Translations under genes and position numbers: made by a program | Assembly (NCBI GenBank): GCA_027013765.1 | Contig: JALWGG010000220.1 | Span: forward strand, 1 to 8,160 | Direction of reading: 5' to 3' | DNA: 8,160 nucleotides | From: Acidilobaceae archaeon | GTDB taxonomy: Archaea; Thermoproteota; Thermoprotei_A; Sulfolobales; Acidilobaceae | Shown: one piece after another, positions 1-5,432 of the stretch | Layout of the letters: each line of letters opens with the position of its first letter | How positions within the stretch are numbered: the stretch's first letter is position 1 | Notes under the pieces: model-generated | Databases searched by the model: none | What the model was told of the DNA's origin: nothing | Seen by the model: the letters and a program-made list of their open reading frames with translations, nothing else

Positions 1-17
1 CCCATATATGGGACTCT

Positions 18-452
18 GTGGGTGATAGGGTTCTAAGGATACTCCTAATACGCCCCCCGGACAGACTCCTCCCAGGCCCCGGGAGGGATGGGCTGGTGCT
101 CGACTCTAGGGTCTCGTCAAGAATACACATTGAGGACCTCTCACACCTATCCAGGCTCAAGCCGTCGAGCTACCGGCCGGGGCTGGAGGAGGTCCTCGCG
201 ATGCTATACGGGATCCCATACACCAGGGGCTCGGGGAGCCGTGTCGGGGATGCACTACTCCACTTATTATCCAAGGTCCTCTTGAGGGGGTCTAGAAGCA
301 TATCTCCCCTGGGTAGGACTATGTGGCTGAGGCTTGAATTCGACGAGACATGCAGACCCCTAGACCCCGCATACAAGCTACTGTATGAGATGGATGATGG
401 CGCTGGGGGGAGCCTATACAGGATCTGCAGGAGGTGTAGTGGTGTAGCCTGA
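18..452 (+). CDS. Unrecognised protein, possibly 5'-truncated
   Basis: I do not recognise this family and assign no function. The frame stays open to the window edge (from base 3), so GTG at 18 is only the first visible start. It has no clear SD upstream, and the gene may begin outside the window. The 144 visible residues are Arg- and Leu-rich, have no membrane segment or signal peptide, and start with a hydrophobic stretch (LRILLIRPPD) that could be a beta strand. A CxxC-like pair (CRRC) lies six residues from the C-terminus, with another Cys about 27 residues earlier, so metal binding is conceivable but unsupported. Codon use (AGG, ATA, CTA, GAG) matches the surrounding real genes. Its TGA overlaps the methyltransferase start as TGATG, which implies translational coupling and supports this frame over the opposite-strand open frame at 170-466. 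Confidence 0.6.
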   Translation: MGDRVLRILLIRPPDRLLPGPGRDGLVLDSRVSSRIHIEDLSHLSRLKPSSYRPGLEEVLAMLYGIPYTRGSGSRVGDALLHLLSKVLLRGSRSISPLGRTMWLRLEFDETCRPLDPAYKLLYEMDDGAGGSLYRICRRCSGVA

Positions 453-979
453 TGTCTAAGGGGCATGTGATCAGGGAGAGGTATGAGGCTACCTATAGCG
501 GGTATGACGAGCTGTACCGTGTGGAGCAGTATGAGAAATACCTCAAAGCCCTATCCAGGGCGCCCCCCAGGGGGCGAGTCCTAGATGCGGGGTGCGGCAC
601 GGGGCTCCTGGCGGAGTTCATGGCCACAACCAGGATGCTGAGCAACGTCGAAATGCTAACGTGCCTAGACTATAGCAGGGGCATGCTCTCAATCGCCCAA
701 TGGAGGCTTAACAACATATGCCCGGGGAGGTGTAACATAGTCTTGGGGAATGTAGAGGAGCTCCCCTTCCAGGATGAGGCGTTCGACACAGTATACTCCT
801 TCACAGTGCTAGACCTTGTAGACGATATTGAGAAGGCCATAGGGGAGCTGGTAAGAGTATCCCGGGGCCCCGTTATAGTGAGCCTATTGAAGAAGCTTAG
901 GTATAAGGACGCGTTGATAAGCAGGGGCTACAGGATACTGGGAGTAACGAGCAAGGATGTAATATTCAGGATAAGATAA
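452..979 (+). CDS. Class I SAM-dependent methyltransferase (small, Methyltransf_11/25-like)
   Basis: A 175-residue Rossmann-fold methyltransferase. Motif I is VLDAGCGTG at residues 43-51 and binds S-adenosylmethionine. The acidic residue ending strand 2 is D73 (CLDYS), expected to contact the ribose hydroxyls. The motif II region is at about 99-119 (GNVEELPF followed by FDTVYSF). An N-terminal helix (YDELYRVEQYEKY, 18-30) is of the kind often found before motif I in archaeal members. The protein is short: after strand 5 it ends within about 35 residues, leaving little room for a substrate-recognition domain. It may therefore need a partner, possibly the upstream protein with which it shares a TGATG overlap. 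The substrate cannot be read from the sequence. The ATG at 452 is the natural start, and it ends about 104 bases before the OFOR operon, which has its own promoter. Confidence 0.88.
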   Translation: MSKGHVIRERYEATYSGYDELYRVEQYEKYLKALSRAPPRGRVLDAGCGTGLLAEFMATTRMLSNVEMLTCLDYSRGMLSIAQWRLNNICPGRCNIVLGNVEELPFQDEAFDTVYSFTVLDLVDDIEKAIGELVRVSRGPVIVSLLKKLRYKDALISRGYRILGVTSKDVIFRIR

Positions 980-1035
980 TAAGGAGCCTCAGCCGACGGG
1001 ACCTTGTATGGTGGAATATTGAATCTATACTTGTA

Positions 1036-1045
1036 TTTATATTAA
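1036..1045 (+). promoter_or_regulatory. TATA box for the OFOR operon
   Basis: TTTATATTAA in the 980-1083 gap is a close match to the archaeal TATA consensus. With the usual spacing of about 26 bases, transcription would start near 1064-1068, giving a leader of roughly 16-20 bases before the TTG start at 1084. That leader holds GGTG at 1069-1072 and GTGAT at 1074-1078, complementary to the 3' end of archaeal 16S rRNA. Nothing else was seen in the gap. Confidence 0.65.
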
Positions 1046-1083
1046 CCGTTGGATGTCGTCTTCCCCGGGTGCTGTGATGGGCC

Positions 1084-3000
1084 TTGGCATTGGATGAGTT
1101 ATTATTATTGATTGGAGGGCCCCAGGGTTCTGGTATGGAGACCAGTGGCCAGATCCTCACCTCTGCCCTTGCCAGGAGGGGTTACGGTGTCGTCTCCGAT
1201 AGGGAGTACTATTCAAACATCGTTGGCAGGCACAGCTATGTACACATGAGGGTCTCGGCCAGGAGGATCCCACTATCCCTAACATACCCCGTGCAGCTAG
1301 CAGGCTTCCTAGACGCTGAGAGCGTATTCACCCACGTATTCGACATCGGCGATGGGGGCTGGCTGATCTATGACACCGGGGTCTCAAGGACTAGGATTAC
1401 TAGGATACCGAGCATGGAGCCCCAGGTTAGGGATAGGCTGTTATCAGCCTATAGGGAGGCTGGGATAGGAGAGACTGTATCAGACGTTGTATCATACCTT
1501 GAGAAGGAGCGGAGCGTGAATATTATTGGGATAGACTTCAAACAGGTGCTGGACGGGCTGAGGAAGAGGTATAACCTGACCCTAGGCCAGGCCCAGAGGT
1601 TCAGGAGCACCATCATATTCGCTGCCATGGCAGGCCTCCTAGGCCTGGACCCTGATAGTGTAGACTATGGCATTGAGAGGAGGTTCGCCGGCAGGGCTAA
1701 GATCGTGGAGATGAACAAGTTCCTATCATCAATGATTATAGAGGATGTGAGGAGGGAGTACGGGTCCCCCCTGAAACTCTCGACCCCAACCATTGATGCC
1801 AGGGAGCTGATAATAGCAACTGGTAACGACATAGTTGGTATGGGGAAGGTTGTAGGAGGCCTCAGATTCCAGTCCTACTACCCCATAACCCCGGCGGCGG
1901 ATGAGTCAACGTTCCTGGAGGCCCATGAATCGTTGAGCGTTGATGGAGAGGCTCTTGGGAACATACTAGTCTTCCAGACGGAGGATGAGATAGCCGCCAT
2001 AGCATCAGCCATAGGCGCAGGCCTCGCCGGGGCTAGGAGCGCGACGGCCACAAGCGGCCCGGGATTCAGCCTCATGGTTGAGGCCCTTGGATGGGCTGGC
2101 ATGAATGAGGCTCCAGTAGTTATAACCTACTACCAGAGGGGCGGCCCGAGCACGGGCCAGCCCACCAGGGGGAGCCAGAGCGACCTGCTATTCACGCTCT
2201 ACGCGAGCCACGGCGAGTTCCCCAGGATCGTGTTGGCAAGCGGCGACCCTGAGGAGGCGTTCTATGACGCGATAAATGCGATGAACTATGCTGAGAGGTA
2301 CCAGCTACCAGTGATCCATCTGTTAGACAAGTTCCTCGCCAACTCTACCTTCACCGTCCCACTGCCAAGCTGGGATAGGATAAGGATTGATAGGGGCAAG
2401 ACCCTACTGGAGGCCCCTAGGGGTGTGTTTAAGAGGTTTGATAAGAGCGAGCCAATAAGCCCCAGGCCAGTCCTAGGCTCGGGGGCCATAACATGGCATG
2501 CTGGGGACGAGCACGACGAGTATGGGCACATAACCGAGGACCCGGTGAATAGGATAGAGATGTATGAGAAGAGGATGAAGAAGCTTGAGATAGCCGATAG
2601 CGAGATACCCGTGGAGGAGAGGGCGAGGCTCTACGGCGGCGGCAAGGACTTCCTACTAGTCGGGTGGGGATTCGTCAAGGGAGCCGCGCTGGAGGCTCTA
2701 GAGGTCCTCAGGGATAGGGGGCTAGAGGGTGCATACCTCCACCTAAGAATGTTCACCCCATTCCCCACCAGGTTCGTGGGGGAGGTCCTCAAGGGCTATG
2801 ATGCTGGGAGGGTTATAGCTGTGGAGCACAATATAATGGCTCAGGCCGCGAGGGTTGTGGCCCAGAACACGGGGTTCCTGGTTACCAGGTATATACTAAA
2901 GTATACGGGTAGGCCGATATACACGATGGAGCTGGTAGACGCTGTCGAGAGGATTATAGAGGGTGGAGTAGAGAAGGTGGTGTTGAGGTATGGCGAGTAG
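1084..3000 (+). CDS. 2-oxoacid:ferredoxin oxidoreductase, subunit a (gamma-alpha fusion)
   Basis: Large subunit of OFOR, which converts a 2-oxoacid and CoA to acyl-CoA and CO2 and reduces ferredoxin in the cytoplasm. It has 638 residues, the usual size for the fused crenarchaeal type. The gamma domain fills about residues 1-190 and opens with GGPQGSG (11-17). The alpha part follows, with the family-diagnostic YPITP at 266-270 and PSTGQPTR at 355-362 near the expected active site. The GDEHDEYGH region and the conserved KR-rich helix come later, then a C-terminal domain ending near 630. The fused family includes broad-specificity pyruvate/2-oxoglutarate enzymes, so the exact substrate is uncertain. 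The start is TTG at 1084; an in-frame stop at 1075 excludes anything earlier, and TTG at 1090 is the only close alternative. It overlaps the beta-subunit gene by 11 bases. Confidence 0.96.
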   Translation: MALDELLLLIGGPQGSGMETSGQILTSALARRGYGVVSDREYYSNIVGRHSYVHMRVSARRIPLSLTYPVQLAGFLDAESVFTHVFDIGDGGWLIYDTGVSRTRITRIPSMEPQVRDRLLSAYREAGIGETVSDVVSYLEKERSVNIIGIDFKQVLDGLRKRYNLTLGQAQRFRSTIIFAAMAGLLGLDPDSVDYGIERRFAGRAKIVEMNKFLSSMIIEDVRREYGSPLKLSTPTIDARELIIATGNDIVGMGKVVGGLRFQSYYPITPAADESTFLEAHESLSVDGEALGNILVFQTEDEIAAIASAIGAGLAGARSATATSGPGFSLMVEALGWAGMNEAPVVITYYQRGGPSTGQPTRGSQSDLLFTLYASHGEFPRIVLASGDPEEAFYDAINAMNYAERYQLPVIHLLDKFLANSTFTVPLPSWDRIRIDRGKTLLEAPRGVFKRFDKSEPISPRPVLGSGAITWHAGDEHDEYGHITEDPVNRIEMYEKRMKKLEIADSEIPVEERARLYGGGKDFLLVGWGFVKGAALEALEVLRDRGLEGAYLHLRMFTPFPTRFVGEVLKGYDAGRVIAVEHNIMAQAARVVAQNTGFLVTRYILKYTGRPIYTMELVDAVERIIEGGVEKVVLRYGE

Positions 3001-3946
3001 CCTGGCAAGGTATAAGACGGACGTATGGTCCGACTGGTGCCCCGGATGCGGCGACTTCGGCATAGTAGCTGCGATGCAGAAGGCATTCGCAGAGCTAGAC
3101 CTAGACCCGGCACAGACTGTTATAGTATCTGGGATAGGCTGCAGCAGCAAGACCCCACACTTCATAAACGCCAACGGAGTCCACACCCTACACGGGAGGG
3201 CCATACCATTCGCTACCGGGATAAAGCTTGCAAACCCCAGTCTAACGGTTATTGTAAACGGTGGAGACGGCGACCTGCTGGGGATAGGGGCTGGCCACTT
3301 CGTCGCTGTGGGTAGGAGGAATATAGACATAACAGTCATACTACACAACAACCAGGTCTATGGATTGACGAAGGGGCAGGCGAGCCCCACACTTAGGAGG
3401 TGGGAGCAGGTTAAAAGCCTGCCGAGGCCGAATATACAGGATGCAGTCAACCCGATAGCCCTGGCGATAGCCTCCGGCTTCACATTCGTCGCCAGGGGAT
3501 ACGCGTTATGGGTGGACCACCTGAAGGAGATTATTAAAGCGGCTATAAAGCATAGGGGCACGGCGCTGGTCGACGTGCTCCAGCCCTGTGTAACCTATAA
3601 CAACCTGTATACTGCTGACTTCTACAAGGGTAGGCTCTACAAGCTTGAGGAGGAGCCCGGCTGGGACCCCGTGGTCCATGAGAATAGTATTGAGGAGGTT
3701 GAGGAGAAGATAGCAAGGGCGTGGGACAAGGCCCTTGAATGGGGCAACAGGATCCCCGTCGGCGTCTTCTACGTGAACCCCCACGTGGAGACGTTTGAGG
3801 ATAGGATTGCAAAGCTAAACCCGCTATACAGTGAGTCGCCAGTGGCGAGGCAGCCGATAGCAGGCGAGGATGGCAGGCCCCTGGTCGGGGTGGAGGAGTT
3901 TAAAAAGATCTTCGGGAAGTATATAGTCGAAGTGGAGAGGAAATGA
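2990..3946 (+). CDS. 2-oxoacid:ferredoxin oxidoreductase, subunit b (TPP and 4Fe-4S)
   Basis: Catalytic beta subunit, 318 residues. It binds thiamine diphosphate through GDGD at 92-95 and NN at 120-121 (the GDG...NN motif). Cysteines C17 and C20 (WCPGCG), C51 (GIGCSSK) and C200 (LQPC) fit the four ligands of the single [4Fe-4S] cluster known in the Sulfolobus enzyme. K54 in CSSK and L126 in YGLTKG sit where substrate-recognition residues were described for Sulfolobus OFOR; this equivalence is by eye. There is no delta (2x[4Fe-4S]) subunit, as is normal for the two-subunit crenarchaeal type, so electrons should pass directly to a free ferredoxin such as the one at 7514. The ATG at 2990 lies inside the end of the a-subunit gene, with an SD (AAGGTGGTG, 2973-2981) eight bases upstream, implying coupled translation and balanced subunits. 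Confidence 0.96.
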   Translation: MASSLARYKTDVWSDWCPGCGDFGIVAAMQKAFAELDLDPAQTVIVSGIGCSSKTPHFINANGVHTLHGRAIPFATGIKLANPSLTVIVNGGDGDLLGIGAGHFVAVGRRNIDITVILHNNQVYGLTKGQASPTLRRWEQVKSLPRPNIQDAVNPIALAIASGFTFVARGYALWVDHLKEIIKAAIKHRGTALVDVLQPCVTYNNLYTADFYKGRLYKLEEEPGWDPVVHENSIEEVEEKIARAWDKALEWGNRIPVGVFYVNPHVETFEDRIAKLNPLYSESPVARQPIAGEDGRPLVGVEEFKKIFGKYIVEVERK

Positions 3947-3952
3947 GGCGGC

Positions 3953-4801
3953 ATGCTATACAGCAGGATCAGGCTCTCAGAGCTGGAGTGCAGGGGGCTT
4001 GAGGAGGCGCAGCAGCTACTCCAGGCCTATATAGATGAGTTGCTGACAGGCTCCCCCAAGCCCCGGGGGGTTTTATGCACAATACCCTCCAGGATAGAGG
4101 TCCTCGGCCTCTACACACCCTACACTGGCACGGCTACGCATAGGAGGATCACTGGGGGCCCGCCAATAGCTGGGGAGGACCTCACGTATATAGGAGTCAC
4201 ACTACTCTACCCAGGCCTGCTAAAGAGCCTCTACAGGGAGGCGGTGAGGGCCGTCCAGAGGGCTGGAGGCCTAGTTTACGGGGGCGAGGCCGACCTCCCC
4301 GGGTCACGGGCTGTGATAGGGGTTACCAAGATGGGGGGCGTGGGAGTGGTGGAGCTGCTGGGCTCAAGCAGGGACGCACTGCTAGAGGTCCTCAGGGGGA
4401 TATACAAGGTCGTCGATGTAGCCCAGGTAGGCCTGGGCGAGGAGGTCCTCAGGGCAGCCGGGGGATACAGGTCTGGTTCCTGGATCAGGTATCCAGGCCC
4501 CAGTGCCGGGCTGACCGCTCGGGCCGGCAGGGAGGGGTTCAGTATATCAATGTCTGCACGCCTGCACGATCAGTACCTAGTAGATGTAGCCGTGACCGGG
4601 AACTTCTACGCGGCGCCCCCCTCAGAGCCGTTCAACCTGGCTGCAAGGCTTGAGGGTACACAGCTCAACGAGCTCATGTTCTACCAGACCAAGCTCGCCT
4701 GGAGGAGTAGGGCTGATGTTGCAGGGATCGAGTTTGAGGACGTAGACTCCGTGATGGACGAGCTATACACGCTCCTAGCAGGGGCCCCGGGTAACAGTTA
4801 A
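3953..4801 (+). CDS. Lipoate-protein ligase-like protein (LplA/LplB-like fold, atypical active site)
   Basis: A 282-residue protein of the biotin/lipoyl ligase superfamily, judged by motif. An N-terminal helix (residues 15-31) and a VLGLY strand (50-54) lead to HRRITGGPPIAGEDLTYIGV (63-82), which corresponds to the RRxSGGGAVxHD-NLxFS block of LplA. The C-terminal part (about 192-240, with VTGNFYAAP and LEG) resembles the small LplB/LplA C-terminal domain, so both halves seem fused. Where active ligases have a catalytic Lys (KxxG) and a conserved HG, this protein has RAVIG (119-123) and ELLG (134-137), so the lysine and histidine appear missing. It starts six bases after the OFOR b stop, with GAGGCG as SD, and is clearly in that operon. 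OFOR does not use lipoate, so the role is unknown: a ligase with shifted residues, a binding protein, or another acyl-transfer function. Confidence 0.72.
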   Translation: MLYSRIRLSELECRGLEEAQQLLQAYIDELLTGSPKPRGVLCTIPSRIEVLGLYTPYTGTATHRRITGGPPIAGEDLTYIGVTLLYPGLLKSLYREAVRAVQRAGGLVYGGEADLPGSRAVIGVTKMGGVGVVELLGSSRDALLEVLRGIYKVVDVAQVGLGEEVLRAAGGYRSGSWIRYPGPSAGLTARAGREGFSISMSARLHDQYLVDVAVTGNFYAAPPSEPFNLAARLEGTQLNELMFYQTKLAWRSRADVAGIEFEDVDSVMDELYTLLAGAPGNS

Positions 4802-4804
4802 TAT
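4798..4804 (+). promoter_or_regulatory. Possible TATA box for the MoaD-like pair
   Basis: TTAATAT overlaps the stop codon of the lipoate-ligase-like gene. It is a weak TATA match, but the distance fits a start of transcription near 4827, about 14 bases before the preferred GTG at 4841. The short gap before the MoaD-like genes, longer than the other gaps in this run, is consistent with a secondary promoter, but read-through from the OFOR operon is equally possible. Confidence 0.25.
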
Positions 4805-4840
4805 CCACGCCGCCTGAAAGATTGATTGTAGGTGTGGGCT

Positions 4841-5125
4841 GTGAAGGTTAAACTGGTATTCATACAAGAATTCTACAAGATTATAGGCAGGTTCGAGGTG
4901 GAGGCGGATCTGGAGGAGGGGGCTACGGTCCTAGACGCTATAAGGTATGTGGATGAGAGGGTGCACAAGGGGTTCAAGGACCTCGTGCTTGATGATGGAG
5001 AGGTGAAGTATCCCGTGGAGATTGCTGTCAACGGCAGGAGGATAGACTTCCTGGACGGCCTACATACTAAGCTTAATGAGGGCGACACGGTACTATTCTC
5101 ACCTAGAGCACTATTCATAGTATAG
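4841..5125 (+). CDS. MoaD/ThiS-like beta-grasp protein lacking the C-terminal diglycine
   Basis: A ubiquitin-like beta-grasp protein of about 94 residues. It has an opening strand (KVKLVFIQEF), then EVEADLEEGATVLDAI with a helix, an insertion of charged residues, PVEIAVNGRRIDFLDGLHTKLNEGDTV as the last strands, and an end at SPRALFIV. MoaD and ThiS sulfur carriers need a C-terminal Gly-Gly that is adenylated and thiocarboxylated. Here the region after EGDTVLF has no Gly at all, so it cannot be a normal sulfur carrier. It is probably a diverged paralogue of the next gene acting as a partner or structural subunit (inference). GTG at 4841 is preferred because AGGTG at 4830-4834 lies six bases upstream. 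GTG at 4832 would add three residues but has no SD, and an in-frame TAG at 4829 blocks anything longer. Confidence 0.8.
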   Translation: MKVKLVFIQEFYKIIGRFEVEADLEEGATVLDAIRYVDERVHKGFKDLVLDDGEVKYPVEIAVNGRRIDFLDGLHTKLNEGDTVLFSPRALFIV

Positions 5126-5138
5126 GTGCCATACTATG
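5116..5138 (+). promoter_or_regulatory. Inverted repeat holding SD and start codon of the second MoaD-like gene
   Basis: CATAGTAT (5116-5123) and ATACTATG (5131-5138) are perfect 8-base inverted repeats around a 7-base loop, AGGTGCC. The loop carries the SD (AGGTG, 5124-5128), and the 3' arm ends with the ATG of the next gene (5136-5138). The TAG of the preceding gene (5123-5125) sits at the arm/loop border. A ribosome finishing the first gene would open the stem and free the start codon, so translational coupling is the simplest reading. The stem is AT-rich and may be marginal at high temperature. Confidence 0.45.
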
Positions 5139-5432
5139 GCTATAAGGGTCAAGGTGAAGACTCTAGGGATACTATACAATATGACGGGCAAGATCGAGCA
5201 CGAGGTAGAGGTCGGGGATGACGCGACTCTTAGAGACGTTATAAGGAAGCTTGTAGAGGCATACCCCAGCCTAGGAGAGGAGATATTCGATGGCGACAAG
5301 TTCAGTAGCGACTACAGGATCCTCCTGAACGGTAGGGAGGCAGCCTACCTCCAGGGAGAGGAGACTAGGGTAAAGAATGGGGATGAGGTTGTAGTCATAC
5401 CACCAGTGGGAGGAGGCTATGAGACTATATAG
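5136..5432 (+). CDS. MoaD-like sulfur-carrier protein with residues beyond the diglycine
   Basis: A 98-residue beta-grasp protein of the archaeal MoaD type: VKVKTLGILYNMTGK, then EVGDDATLRDVIRKL with the central helix, YRILLNGREAAYLQG, and a final strand ending VVVIPPVGGGYETI. PPVGG is the classic MoaD tail, where the terminal glycine is thiocarboxylated to deliver sulfur to molybdopterin/tungstopterin precursors. Here one more Gly and YETI follow, so the glycine is not terminal in the primary product. Adjacent AOR needs a bispyranopterin cofactor, which fits a dedicated cofactor role. The ATG is well defined, with SD AGGTG seven bases upstream. The last codons overlap the convergent AOR gene by 16 bases. 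It could instead be a protein-modifying SAMP-like carrier. Confidence 0.88.
   Translation: MAIRVKVKTLGILYNMTGKIEHEVEVGDDATLRDVIRKLVEAYPSLGEEIFDGDKFSSDYRILLNGREAAYLQGEETRVKNGDEVVVIPPVGGGYETI

Noticed and set aside
1..12. Perfect 12-base palindrome CCCATATATGGG at the window edge.
   Set aside because: The frame of the first gene is open through it, and its TATA-like core is too close to the GTG at 18 to be that gene's promoter. With the upstream sequence missing, nothing more can be said.
170..466. Minus-strand open frame of 98 codons opposite the first gene.
   Set aside because: It is low-complexity, has no recognisable motif, and lies opposite a frame with typical codon use and coupling to the next gene.
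561..576. Strong GC hairpin (CGCCCC...GGGGCG) inside the methyltransferase gene.
   Set aside because: It encodes the Ala-Pro-Pro-Arg-Gly linker before motif I, and Pro/Gly/Arg codons explain the C and G runs. There is no T tract, so it is not a terminator.
4054..4074. C-run/G-run followed by TTTT, resembling a bacterial intrinsic terminator.
   Set aside because: It is in the middle of the intact lipoate-ligase-like gene, the stem is imperfect, and the bases encode Ser-Pro-Lys-Pro-Arg-Gly-Val.
188..4449. The 9-mer GAGGTCCTC recurs several times (for example near 188, 2701, 2783, 4096, 4386 and 4442).
   Set aside because: Most copies are in frame as Glu-Val-Leu with the preferred codons GAG-GTC-CTC, so codon bias explains the repetition without invoking a binding site.
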